A model generated the notes under the pieces. That model saw only the letters and a list, made by a program, of their open reading frames with translations. It did not search any database and had not been told where the DNA came from. Source: CAYMJK01 sp043101635 (GTDB lineage: Bacteria; Planctomycetota; Phycisphaerae; Phycisphaerales; UBA1924). Taken from it: a stretch of 14,016 nt of DNA. Position numbers and translations under genes: made by a program. The stretch's first letter is position 1. Each line of letters opens with the position of its first letter. Positions 1-8,071 of the stretch are shown here, one piece after another. The stretch lies in assembly GCA_043101635.1 (NCBI GenBank), contig JBICIE010000318.1, positions 1-14,016 on the forward strand. The letters are read 5' to 3'.

Positions 1-496
1 AGTGAATCGCCGGGAAGGTGCCGGCGCAGATAACCGCGAAGATCGTCATCGCCTCGGCGGCCCGGTTCACGGCCGTACGCCACTTCTGCTTGAACAGCGC
101 GAGGATGGCGCTGATCAGCGTGCCGGCGTGGCCGATACCGATCCAGAACACGAAGTTGGTGATGTCCCAGGCCCAGTCCACCTGGTTGGTCAGGCCCCAG
201 ACGCCCACGCCGGTGATGATCAGGTACAGGATCATCAGCGTGCCGATGCCGGCCACCGTGGCGCTGAGCCCGAACAGCGGCAGCCACCACTTGCCCGGGG
301 CGTTCTCGACGTACCCGCAGACGATGTCACTGATCTCCGCGAAGCCGCGGTTGTTCAGCACCAGCGGCGGACGCACCGCCGGGTCGTCGATCAGCGAACC
401 GTCACCGACCGCGGCGTCGCGCGATCGATCGAGCGGACCCGGGCGCTTGCCCGCCAGCCGCTCGGCGGTGATCTGGTCTGGATTGAGACTCGTCAT
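1..496 (-). CDS. actC: ActC, NrfD-like quinol subunit of ACIII (partial)
   Basis: This is the N-terminal 165 residues of an integral membrane protein of the NrfD/PsrC family; the rest lies beyond the left edge. In alternative complex III, ActC carries the quinol-binding site in the cytoplasmic membrane and works with ActA and ActB. A soluble region of about 70 residues (including VENAPGKWWLPLFG) is followed by a first membrane helix (LSATVAGIGTLMILYLIITG) and then the family-typical stretch NFVFWIGIGHAGTLISAIL. The visible part ends in AGTFPAIH, where NrfD proteins usually continue with a short Gly-Arg motif. The start at 496 is preceded by GGAG about 7 bases upstream, and the gene begins 33 bases after the actB stop, so it is the third gene of the same operon. 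The order actA-actB-actC matches known ACIII clusters. The assignment is firm; completeness cannot be judged. Confidence 0.9.
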   Translation of the reverse strand, partial: MTSLNPDQITAERLAGKRPGPLDRSRDAAVGDGSLIDDPAVRPPLVLNNRGFAEISDIVCGYVENAPGKWWLPLFGLSATVAGIGTLMILYLIITGVGVWGLTNQVDWAWDITNFVFWIGIGHAGTLISAILALFKQKWRTAVNRAAEAMTIFAVICAGTFPAIH

Positions 497-529
497 CGCG
501 TCTCCGGATAGGTCATCGTCGTGCGGCGC

Positions 530-3500
530 TCAGGCGCCGATCACCTTCAGGCTCAGGGCGTAGCCGGCGTCCTCGCCGGCCCGCTTCGGGTCGAACATCG
601 CGTGCCCCTGCTCTCCATGCGTGTCGCCGCCGCCGTGGTCGCCGCCGTGATGGAACGGGTCCTCCACCGGCTGGCGGAGGGCCGGGTTGGGGTTCTTGAC
701 GCGGATGAGGTACTCCGTCCGCGGGCGGGTGTTCAGGAAGCCCAGCAGCGCAAAGGCCCGTCCGCTGGCGTGCATCTTCGAGACGGCGCTCTCCTTGTCG
801 TTGATGTCGCCGAAGACGATGGCGCCGGTCGGGCACGCCTGCTGGCAGGCGACCTGGAAGAACCCGTCGGGCACGTGCTTGAGGTCGCGCAGCGACGCCT
901 CGTAGCGCGCGTTGTTGATCCGCTGGATGCAGTAGGTGCACTTCTCCATCACGCCGCGGCTGCGCACCGTGACATCCGGGTTCTTCTGCATCTTGCTGAT
1001 CTCGTCCAGCTTCGACAGAAGGCGGGGCGGGATCTTGTGCTGATTGTCCGGCAGCATGCCGTCGAAGGCGCCGCCGGTGGCCTTGCGCACCGTCCGGTGC
1101 AGGCCGCCGTTGAACTTGGTTGTGCCGTAATCGAAGAAGTTGAACCGGCGCACCTTGTACGGGCAGTTGTTGGCGCAGTACCGCGTACCGATGCACCGGT
1201 TGTACACCATGTAGTTGATGCCCTCGGGCCCGTGCACCGTGGCGTTGACCGGGCACACCGTCTCGCACGGCGCGTTCTCGCACTGCTGGCACGCCACCGG
1301 CTGGAACATCACCTCTTCCGGATTGTCCAGATCGTCGCCGACGAAGTAGCGGTCCACGCGGATCCACGCCATCTCGCGCCCGCGGGCCGTCTCCTCCTTG
1401 CCCACGATCGCGATGTTGTTCTCGCTCTGGCACGCCACCGTGCAGACGCCGCAGCCGATGCACTTGGCAAGGTCGATCGCCTTGCCCCACTGCTGGCCGG
1501 TGGCGAACGGAGAGCCCGGCGCCGCATCGGAGCGCGACTGGTTCAGCGGATTGATGTAGATCGACCGGTTCGGCGGCGTGTGGCTCAGCTCGCCCAGCCG
1601 CTCGGCGAAATTGAGCGTCTGGTGATCGCTGCCGTCTCCGTAGCCGTAGAAGTCGTGCGCGTCGACCACCGTGGCGCCGTGATGCTCCCACGCCGGCAGG
1701 TCCACCTGGCGGATGAGCGTGTCGCGGCCCTCCAGCGACCAGTGGTTCTGGGTGCTGGCGACCATCTCGCGCCGGCCGGTCTTGCGCAGCGTCGCGCCGC
1801 CGGCCTGCCACATCGCGCCCGACGCCCGCAGCCGGTAGGTGTTCACGCCCACGCCGCTGCCCACGAGCCCGCAGTGCTCGCGCCCGTAGCCCAGGCGCAG
1901 CAGCACGGCGCCGTCGGCCATGCCCGGCAGGATCCACACCGGGATGTCGAGGCTCCGCCCGCCGAACTCGAGCGTTGCGACATGGGCCTTGGGGAACTTG
2001 TTGAGATAGATGTCCTTGGGATTGTCGGTGAAGTTGGGGATCAGCCCAAGCTGCTCCGCCGTCGCCGGGCTGATGAACGCGGGGTTGTCCCACGCCGTCA
2101 TCGAGCCGATCTCCGGCAACTCCTGCAGCCAGCCGCAGTTGGCGTAGCGGCCGTCATACAGGCGGCTGGTGGCGAAGATGACGTCCAGCGACTCGCCGTC
2201 CGGCGCCCGAGTCGAAGCCGGCGCCGAGCGCAGCGCTTCGGCGACCGCGCCGGCGCGGACCTGCGCCGGCTGACCCCGCCCGGTCGAGCCCAGCAGCAGC
2301 CCGTCGTGCAGCGTGCGCCGCCAGGTCTTCTCGAACTGCCCGGCGCTCTGCCCGAGCGTGGCGCGCCATGTCGCCCGCACGATGTCATAGCCCGCCGCCC
2401 CACCGGCGCCGGCCGCCTCCGTCTGCGCAGGCGCCTCGCCCCCGGGCGCCGGCTCGCCGGTCACCAGCAGCCCGGCCTGCTCTGCCGCCAGCGCCGCCTG
2501 GGTGATGGCGCGTTCTTCGGCGAAGTCATCGCCCAGGATGACGGCGAGCATCTCCAGTTCACTGTGCCCCGCGTACAGCGGCGCGATCATCGGCTGCACG
2601 ATGCTGAGCGTGCCGTCCAGGGCCCGCACATCGCCCCACGACTCCAGGTAATGCGCCCCCGGCCAGACCATGGTCGACGCCGCCGCCGTGTCGTTGGACT
2701 CGACGCTCAGGCAGATCGTCGTCGGTACCCGCCGATAGCGCGCTGCGAAGTCCAGGTCGGCCGGCGCCGTGTAGACCGGGTCCGCGCCGATCGTCACCAG
2801 CAGCTCAACCTCGCGCCGATCGATGGCGCCGGCAAGCTCGGCGAGGGCGGCGCTGCCGTCCGACGCCTCCTCGTCGCTCATCGGCCACCAGGTGACGATC
2901 GGGCCTGTCGCGCCGAGCGCCTCGTTGACCGCGGCCGCCGCGGCATGAATCGCCGCCGGCAGCGTCCGCCCGACCAGCAGGACCGCCTCGCCTCGATGGC
3001 TGGCCAGATCCTCGGCGGCCGCCTCGACCCACGCCTCGTCGAAGGCCGCCCCCGGCGCCGGCGGGAACGCCGCCAGGGCCCGCAGGGTCGGACTGTCGGC
3101 GCCGAGCCGCTCCATCACGCGCTGGGCAAGACGGGCCGCCAGCGCCGGGGCAGCGCTCGGGGCGATGCGCTGGCGATGGTCCGCCACGCCGCCGGTCGGC
3201 GTCGGGCTGCTCTCGGCGACGTACAGGCGCCCCATCGCGCTGTGCCCGGGCTCGCCCGGATCGCGCGTCAGGGCGAACTCGCGGGCGTTGACCAGGGCGT
3301 CGGACTCGTCGTAGGTGAAGTCGCGCTCGATCGCGACGATGCGCTTCGCCTTGCTCAGCGTCAGGCGCTCGCGCATCGGCTGGCCGAAGGCGATGCGCGA
3401 TCCCTCGACCGCGCTGACGTTCTCGATCGGCTCGTAGGCGATCCAGCGGGCCTCAGGCCAGCGCTGGCGGATGCGGTCCCGCAGGGCGTCGCGCGACGGG

Positions 3501-4153
3501 CTGGACTTCTTGTCCACCACGATCGCCAGGCCGCGCCCGCGCACGCTGTCGAAGCGCCCGAAGCCCTCGTTCGTCTGGGTCCACTGAACGAACGCATCCC
3601 AGCCGGGCTGATACTCGGCGTCGCCAGCCCGGCGCACCGGGACCATGATGCGATCCGGGTCGTACAGCCCCAGCACGCTCGCCTGCGCGAAGACGCTGGT
3701 GCGTCCCTGGCTGACCGGGTGCAGCGGATTGCCCTCGACCTTCGTCGGTCGGCCCTCGTGCGTCTCGACCAGCAGGCCCTCGGCGCCGCCCCCCGGCAGC
3801 GGCATCGCGGTGGCGTAGTACAGCGGCTTGCCGGGAATGATGTCCTCCGGCGCCGTCTGCGAGTACGGCAGGATCCGGTGATCCGGCCGCCGGCAGCCCG
3901 GGATGGTCGCGGCGCCCGCCAGCGCCAGCGAAGCGCCCATCAGCTTCAGAAACCCGCGCCGCGTCGACTGCTCGTCGAGCAGCACCGACGCCCCGCTGGG
4001 GAACTCCCGCTCAACGAACTCGCGGAAGCCCGGGTCGTCAGAGAACTCCTCGACGCTGCGCCACGCCTTCGGGCCGCGCCCGTTGACACGGGCAAGCTCG
4101 CGGGCGGTGGGCGGCGCCTTGGTCCCTCGCGTGGATGGGCACTGACTGGTCAT
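530..4153 (-). CDS. actB: ActB, Tat-variant molybdopterin-like/Fe-S subunit of ACIII
   Basis: A 1207-residue fusion of a molybdopterin-oxidoreductase-like domain and a PsrB/DmsB-like ferredoxin domain. It is the Fe-S subunit of alternative complex III and transfers electrons from quinol towards the ActA hemes. A Tat-like motif, STRRGFLKLMG (residues 63-73), sits after a 60-residue extension, as in the family called TAT-variant-translocated molybdopterin oxidoreductase; a lipobox-like IPGC ends near C87. In the C-terminal third, cysteines group as C898/901/904/908, C955/958/963/967, CIGTRYCANNCP (C987, C993, C997) and C1103/C1107 with the preceding CTYC. In the third group Thr990 stands where a cysteine is usual, which fits the [3Fe-4S] cluster reported for ACIII. 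The family usually lacks a bound molybdenum cofactor. A Gly/His/Asp-rich stretch lies at residues 1168-1184. The start has GAGG about 8 bases upstream; the gene follows actA by 50 bases. Confidence 0.95.
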   Translation of the reverse strand: MTSQCPSTRGTKAPPTARELARVNGRGPKAWRSVEEFSDDPGFREFVEREFPSGASVLLDEQSTRRGFLKLMGASLALAGAATIPGCRRPDHRILPYSQTAPEDIIPGKPLYYATAMPLPGGGAEGLLVETHEGRPTKVEGNPLHPVSQGRTSVFAQASVLGLYDPDRIMVPVRRAGDAEYQPGWDAFVQWTQTNEGFGRFDSVRGRGLAIVVDKKSSPSRDALRDRIRQRWPEARWIAYEPIENVSAVEGSRIAFGQPMRERLTLSKAKRIVAIERDFTYDESDALVNAREFALTRDPGEPGHSAMGRLYVAESSPTPTGGVADHRQRIAPSAAPALAARLAQRVMERLGADSPTLRALAAFPPAPGAAFDEAWVEAAAEDLASHRGEAVLLVGRTLPAAIHAAAAAVNEALGATGPIVTWWPMSDEEASDGSAALAELAGAIDRREVELLVTIGADPVYTAPADLDFAARYRRVPTTICLSVESNDTAAASTMVWPGAHYLESWGDVRALDGTLSIVQPMIAPLYAGHSELEMLAVILGDDFAEERAITQAALAAEQAGLLVTGEPAPGGEAPAQTEAAGAGGAAGYDIVRATWRATLGQSAGQFEKTWRRTLHDGLLLGSTGRGQPAQVRAGAVAEALRSAPASTRAPDGESLDVIFATSRLYDGRYANCGWLQELPEIGSMTAWDNPAFISPATAEQLGLIPNFTDNPKDIYLNKFPKAHVATLEFGGRSLDIPVWILPGMADGAVLLRLGYGREHCGLVGSGVGVNTYRLRASGAMWQAGGATLRKTGRREMVASTQNHWSLEGRDTLIRQVDLPAWEHHGATVVDAHDFYGYGDGSDHQTLNFAERLGELSHTPPNRSIYINPLNQSRSDAAPGSPFATGQQWGKAIDLAKCIGCGVCTVACQSENNIAIVGKEETARGREMAWIRVDRYFVGDDLDNPEEVMFQPVACQQCENAPCETVCPVNATVHGPEGINYMVYNRCIGTRYCANNCPYKVRRFNFFDYGTTKFNGGLHRTVRKATGGAFDGMLPDNQHKIPPRLLSKLDEISKMQKNPDVTVRSRGVMEKCTYCIQRINNARYEASLRDLKHVPDGFFQVACQQACPTGAIVFGDINDKESAVSKMHASGRAFALLGFLNTRPRTEYLIRVKNPNPALRQPVEDPFHHGGDHGGGDTHGEQGHAMFDPKRAGEDAGYALSLKVIGA

Positions 4154-4203
4154 GAAGCGGCCTCGTCGGGACGCCGGCGGTCGGCCGGCGGGATCGGATC
4201 AGT

Positions 4204-4896
4204 TCAGTAGTGACAGGCTCCGCAGTTCTCCGGCGGCGCGAAATTCAGCGCCTCCAGCAGCGCCTGCGCCTCGGCCTGGTGGGCCTGGGGATTCGCGAAG
4301 TACTCCTCCTCGACCCACTGCAGGCGCGTCACCTGCGACGGCGGCACCAGGTACAGCTCCGGCGTCTCCTGCACCTGCCGGTGGCAGTCCAGGCACCACG
4401 CCATGCTCAGCGGCTCGGCCTGGTACACGATCGGCATCGCCGTGATCTGGCCGTGGCAGCTATAGCAGCTCACGCCGGCCTGCACGTGCACGTGGTGCGG
4501 GAAGTTGTGGACATAGTCCGGCAGCTTGTGCACCCGCCGCCACTCGATCGACTCGTCATTGGCGTAGGCCGTGCGGACGAACCCGACCTTCTCCTCACCG
4601 GGTTCGAAGTCGGGGCTCAGCAGCCCCTCCTGGTGGCAGCCGTAGCACACCCCCACCGACGGGATGTTGGCCTCATACGACGTCTCGACGTGGCTGTGGC
4701 AGTACCGGCAGTCCATGCCGAGCTTGCCGGCGTGGATCTGATGGTTGAACCCGTACCCCGGCTGGCGCGGCATGTATCCCACTTCCCAGAATTTGGGAGT
4801 GGCCCAGTACCAGAATCCGGAAACCACGCTCGTCAGAGCGCCCACGGCCAACACCGCCGCCGCCGTTGGCAGCGCATTGGTCCACTTGGGGAACAT
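4204..4896 (-). CDS. actA: ActA, membrane-anchored pentaheme cytochrome c of ACIII
   Basis: A 230-residue cytochrome c3/c7-like protein, first gene of the alternative complex III operon. It should pass electrons from the Fe-S clusters of ActB to a periplasmic acceptor or directly to an oxidase. One N-terminal membrane helix (residues 9-31, ending GFWYW) is followed by five heme c motifs: CRYCH (63-67), CYGCH (84-88), CYSCH (144-148), CLDCH (168-172) and CGACH (225-229), the last one residue from the C-terminus. Five hemes is the number typical of ActA. Additional histidines (FNHQIH, FPHHVH) can serve as distal ligands. An in-frame ATG at 4926 is rejected because the Shine-Dalgarno AGGAGG (4910-4915) lies inside that extension. 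ATG 4896 (13-base spacing, start MFPKWT) is chosen; a GTG at 4905 (4-base spacing) is the alternative. Heme attachment would need a cytochrome c maturation system encoded elsewhere. Confidence 0.93.
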   Translation of the reverse strand: MFPKWTNALPTAAAVLAVGALTSVVSGFWYWATPKFWEVGYMPRQPGYGFNHQIHAGKLGMDCRYCHSHVETSYEANIPSVGVCYGCHQEGLLSPDFEPGEEKVGFVRTAYANDESIEWRRVHKLPDYVHNFPHHVHVQAGVSCYSCHGQITAMPIVYQAEPLSMAWCLDCHRQVQETPELYLVPPSQVTRLQWVEEEYFANPQAHQAEAQALLEALNFAPPENCGACHY

Positions 4897-4909
4897 GGCC
4901 GACACGCAG

Positions 4910-4920
4910 CCTCCTTCCTT
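4910..4920 (-). promoter_or_regulatory. Purine-rich Shine-Dalgarno of actA
   Basis: On the minus strand this reads AAGGAAGGAGG, a very strong ribosome binding sequence. It decides the actA start: translation must begin downstream of it, at GTG 4905 (4 bases) or ATG 4896 (13 bases), and not at the in-frame ATG 4926 that lies upstream of it. Confidence 0.7.
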
Positions 4921-5012
4921 CCGCAATCGCTGGAGCCCGTCTGGGACGCCGCAGAGGGCGGAACTTTCACCAGCTTCCGTCTACAGTTCAAGCAAAAATT
5001 ACTGTCAGGCCG

Positions 5013-5035
5013 CAACTGAGACCAGGTCTCAATTG
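5013..5035. promoter_or_regulatory. Palindromic operator candidate between actA and ctaA
   Basis: The core is a perfect 7-1-7 inverted repeat, TGAGACC-A-GGTCTCA (5017-5031). It extends outwards through one mismatched pair to CAA on the left and TTG on the right, giving 10 of 11 paired positions over 23 bp. It lies 21 bases before the ctaA ATG and 116 bases upstream of actA, inside the only spacer shared by the two divergent units. It is not followed by a T-run, so it does not look like a terminator. The 7-1-7 geometry resembles Fur-family operators but the sequence does not match Fur, Zur or PerR consensus; the regulator is unknown. No convincing -35/-10 pair was found on either strand of this spacer. 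Confidence 0.5.
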
Positions 5036-5056
5036 CCCGCCCCGAAAGGCCAGAAT

Positions 5057-6421
5057 ATGAACAACGACCAAACAGGCGGGGCCGCGCCGAGTACCGGAAT
5101 CTCCGGTCCGATTCTCACTTTTGGCTTTGCCACCGCCGTCGCCATGTGGCTGCTCTGGCTGGTCACCAACCTCCCGGGGCTTGACCTCCCGGCGATCGTC
5201 ACGGGTCCGGCCTTTCTGGTCGTACTCGCCGCCGGCTGCTTCTGGGCCGGGCGCTACCGCCAGCCCGCCTGGATCGGCGGCCTCGGCGCCGGACTCGTCG
5301 CCGGCGCCCTCGACCTGCTTGTCCTGCTGTCGCTGGTCTCCGGCGCCGGCAGCGCCCAGCCGCCGGACGCCGGCCCGGCGCCGGGCATGGCAGGCCTGAC
5401 CCCGCACGCCGCGCTGTGGGCCAGCGGCTTCGTCGCGATGTGCGCCCTCGTCGGCGCCGGCGCCGGCGCACTCGGCCGGCTGCGCCCGGCCCCGCAGAAG
5501 CCCCGCAACTGGCTGGCCCGCTTCGGCGTCGTGACCTGCCTGGCGACCTTCCCCCTGCTCGTGCTCGGCGGCGCCGTCACCAGCACCGACAGCGGACTGT
5601 CCGTACCCGACTGGCCCGGCACCTACGGCGCCAACATGTTCCTCTACCCCATCGGGCTCATGACCGAGCACCGCATCTTCCTAGAGCACTCCCACCGACT
5701 CTTCGGGGCCCTCATCGGGCTGACGACGATCGTCTTTGCCGTGCAGATCTTCCTTGCCCGACAGCGCCCCGCCCTGCTCGGCTGGGGCGCCGGGATGATC
5801 GCCCTCGTCATCGTGCAGGGTCTGCTCGGCGGCTTCCGCGTCACCGAAATGAACGCCGGGCTCGGCGTCGTCCATGGCGTCATGGCCCAGATCTTCCTGG
5901 GACTGATGGCGGCCCTCACCGCCACCCTCGCCGGGCGGCCCGCCGCGTGCAGACTCGCCCCCGGACTCGCCATCGGACTGGGCGCCGCGCTGCTCGCCCA
6001 ACTGAGCATGGGCGCCACCTACCGGCACCTGAGCCACACCCCGGACCCGAGTTCCGGGATCACCCACATCCTCTGGACCCACGTCGCCTTCTCCCTGGTG
6101 GTCGCCTGGCTGGCAATGGCCGCGGGCGCCCGGCTCCGGCGCAGCGAGTCGGTCGTGTGCCACCGGCTTGGCGGGGGGCTGATCACGGTCGTCTCGCTTC
6201 AGCTTCTGCTCGGTGTGGGCGCGCTGGCGGTGGTGCTGCTCTGGCCGGCGGCCCCGACGCCGACCAGCGCCGATGTCCCGACCGCCGACCCGACGCCCGC
6301 GCTCGCCGCCGCGGCGACCCTGGCCCAACAGGCCAACGGCGCCCTGCTGCTGACGCTGGCGGCGGTCGCGCTGGCGTGGGCCCGGCCCCGCCCCCACAAG
6401 GCCGAACAAAGCGCTTCCTGA
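5057..6421 (+). CDS. ctaA: Heme A synthase, COX15/CtaA family
   Basis: A 454-residue polytopic membrane protein expected to convert heme O to heme A for an aa3/caa3-type cytochrome oxidase. The CtaA core begins near residue 152 and shows LLVLGGAVTSTDSGLSVPDW (168-187), EHSHRLFGALIG (210-221), IVQGLLGGFRV (252-262) and LGVVHGVMAQIF (269-280). The second half has THVAFSLVV (341-349) and AQQANGALLLTL (423-434). Residues 19-141 form about four extra membrane segments before the core. Likely heme-ligand histidines are H211/H213, H273 and H342; at the fourth expected position there is Q424 (codon 6326-6328). The start at 5057 has GAAAGG upstream; reading further upstream in the same frame would run antisense into actA. 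Divergent transcription from the ACIII operon fits a shared job in assembling the respiratory chain. Confidence 0.9.
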   Translation: MNNDQTGGAAPSTGISGPILTFGFATAVAMWLLWLVTNLPGLDLPAIVTGPAFLVVLAAGCFWAGRYRQPAWIGGLGAGLVAGALDLLVLLSLVSGAGSAQPPDAGPAPGMAGLTPHAALWASGFVAMCALVGAGAGALGRLRPAPQKPRNWLARFGVVTCLATFPLLVLGGAVTSTDSGLSVPDWPGTYGANMFLYPIGLMTEHRIFLEHSHRLFGALIGLTTIVFAVQIFLARQRPALLGWGAGMIALVIVQGLLGGFRVTEMNAGLGVVHGVMAQIFLGLMAALTATLAGRPAACRLAPGLAIGLGAALLAQLSMGATYRHLSHTPDPSSGITHILWTHVAFSLVVAWLAMAAGARLRRSESVVCHRLGGGLITVVSLQLLLGVGALAVVLLWPAAPTPTSADVPTADPTPALAAAATLAQQANGALLLTLAAVALAWARPRPHKAEQSAS

Positions 6422-6530
6422 AGCGGCCGATATCTGGCACAATGGGGCCATCGCGGGCCGGGCCGGCCGACCCGCTGCAATCGCGCGCGCCCCGGCGCCG
6501 TTGAAAGGCTGACCGCCCCGGAGAAGCCAG

Positions 6531-8060
6531 ATGCCGCAGCCAACTGTCACACGGCGCCGCGCCCAGCCGATGCGCCCCATCCGGCCCGACGAATTCGGGT
6601 ACGACCAGGGGCGGCACCTGCTGTGGCGGGCGGGCTTCGGCGGGACGCCCGCGCAGGTCCAGACGCTGGTGCGCTGGGGGCCCGAGGAGGCGGTCGGGTA
6701 TCTGCTCGATGTCGAGAAGGTCCCCTTCGAGTCGCCGGACGCCGACCTGTTCGACCGCGACATCATCCGCCCGCCGACGGCGGCCGAGCGCGCTCAGGCG
6801 GCCGAGGCCCGGCGCCGGCGCGATGAGGATGCGCTGGCCCGCATCCGCGCTGCCCGCCAGGAGGCCCAGCGCACCGATCGGCGCCAGATCCGCGATGTGC
6901 AGCGCTGGTGGCTGACGCGCATGATCGAGACGCCGCGCCCATTGGAAGAGAAGATGACGCTCTTCTGGCACGGCCACTTCGCCACCAGCTACCGCACGAT
7001 CGAAAACAGCTATCACATGTACCTGCAGAATCAGCTCTTCCGGCGCCACGCGCTGGGCAGCTACGCGGAGCTGATGTACCAGATCATCCGCGACCCGGCG
7101 ATGATCGCCTATCTCGACAACAACGACTCGCGGCGCGATCGCCCCAACGAGAACCTGGCCCGTGAACTCATGGAGCTGTTCAGCCTCGGCGTCGGCGCCT
7201 ACGGCGAGCAGGACATCAAGGAGGGCGCGCGGGCCCTCACCGGCTACACCTTCCGCGATGACGCCTTCTACTTCGACGAGCGCAACCACGATCCGAATCC
7301 CAAGCGGATCCTCGGGCGCAGCGGCCCGATGGATGGCGACGGCTTCGTCTCCGCCATTCTCGAGCACCCCGCCTGCGGACGGTTCATGGCCCGGAAGCTG
7401 TACCGCTACTTCGTCGCCGATCTGCCGGATCGCGACGATGACATCGATCCCGAGACGCGAGAAGTGCTCGACCGCATGGCCTCGACGTTCCGGCGCAACC
7501 GGTACCAGATCCGGCCCGTGCTGCGCGAACTGATGCTGTCGGAGCACTTCTACGACGACCGCATCATGGCCCAGCAGATCAAGAGCCCGGCGCAGCTCGT
7601 CGTCGGCGCCGTGCGCTCGCTGCTCGTTCCGGTGCGAGACCTGGGCGTGCTGCTGGAAGCCATGGACCTGATGGGCCAGAACCTGATGATGCCCCCGAGC
7701 GTCAAGGGCTGGGATGGCGGCCGGGCCTGGATCAACACCTCGACGCTGTTCGTGCGCCAGAACACGCTCAGCTTCCTGCTGACTGGTCGCAAACCCGGCG
7801 GCTACGACGCCCTGGCGGCCCAGGAGACCTACGACCCGCAGCCGGCGCTGGCCGAACTGGAGCGGGCCAGCCCGGGAGCGCTGCGTGACCCGGACCGCCT
7901 GATCGACTACCTGCTGCGCTTCATGCTCGGACGCGCGCCGGACCACGCCCAGCGCACGCTGCATGAGTTCGTGCGCGCCAACGGCAACGACATCTCGACG
8001 GACATGACCATCGGCCTGATGCTGCTCATCACGGCGATGCCGGAGTATCAGCTCTGCTAG
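6531..8060 (+). CDS. DUF1800 domain-containing protein
   Basis: A 509-residue protein of the DUF1800 family, very common in Planctomycetota and usually encoded beside a DUF1501 gene, as here. The biochemical role is not established. Family motifs are visible in order: LLWRAGFG (30-37), EKMTLFWHGHFATS (140-153), NENLARELMELFSLGVG (206-222), EGARALTGYTF (231-241), RNHDP (251-255), and towards the C-terminus PPSVKGWDGGRAWINTSTL. A charged, Arg/Ala/Glu-rich helical insertion lies at residues 83-123. No signal peptide or membrane helix is evident at the N-terminus, although the partner gene product has a Tat signal. The ATG has GGAGAAG about 5 bases upstream. It starts 109 bases after ctaA and ends 11 bases before the DUF1501 gene, so those two are certainly one operon; co-transcription with ctaA is possible but not shown. 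Confidence 0.93.
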   Translation: MPQPTVTRRRAQPMRPIRPDEFGYDQGRHLLWRAGFGGTPAQVQTLVRWGPEEAVGYLLDVEKVPFESPDADLFDRDIIRPPTAAERAQAAEARRRRDEDALARIRAARQEAQRTDRRQIRDVQRWWLTRMIETPRPLEEKMTLFWHGHFATSYRTIENSYHMYLQNQLFRRHALGSYAELMYQIIRDPAMIAYLDNNDSRRDRPNENLARELMELFSLGVGAYGEQDIKEGARALTGYTFRDDAFYFDERNHDPNPKRILGRSGPMDGDGFVSAILEHPACGRFMARKLYRYFVADLPDRDDDIDPETREVLDRMASTFRRNRYQIRPVLRELMLSEHFYDDRIMAQQIKSPAQLVVGAVRSLLVPVRDLGVLLEAMDLMGQNLMMPPSVKGWDGGRAWINTSTLFVRQNTLSFLLTGRKPGGYDALAAQETYDPQPALAELERASPGALRDPDRLIDYLLRFMLGRAPDHAQRTLHEFVRANGNDISTDMTIGLMLLITAMPEYQLC

Positions 8061-8071
8061 GAGCACGAACT

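Noticed and set aside
521..4210. A 1229-codon open frame on the plus strand opposite actB
   Set aside because: It is Arg/Ala/Val/His-rich with no recognisable motif, as expected for the antisense of a GC-rich gene; the minus strand encodes unmistakable ActB cluster motifs.
4987..4992. A minus-strand -35 element TTGAAC for the ACIII operon
   Set aside because: The only -10 at 17 bases (GAAAGT) matches 3 of 6 positions, no better than chance.
5017..5031. A Fur box
   Set aside because: The 7-1-7 layout fits but TGAGACC does not match TGATAAT well enough to name the regulator.
4745..5056. An upstream extension of ctaA to ATG 4745
   Set aside because: It would overlap actA in antisense and adds a non-hydrophobic, low-quality stretch; ATG 5057 has its own upstream GAAAGG.
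6422..6530. A promoter (TTCCTG, 17 bases, CACAAT) before the DUF1800 gene
   Set aside because: The -35 match is poor and the stretch is too GC-rich to support the call by eye.
6183..8066. A 627-codon open frame on the minus strand across the DUF1800 gene
   Set aside because: No motif or credible start; the plus strand carries the DUF1800 signature and a ribosome binding site.
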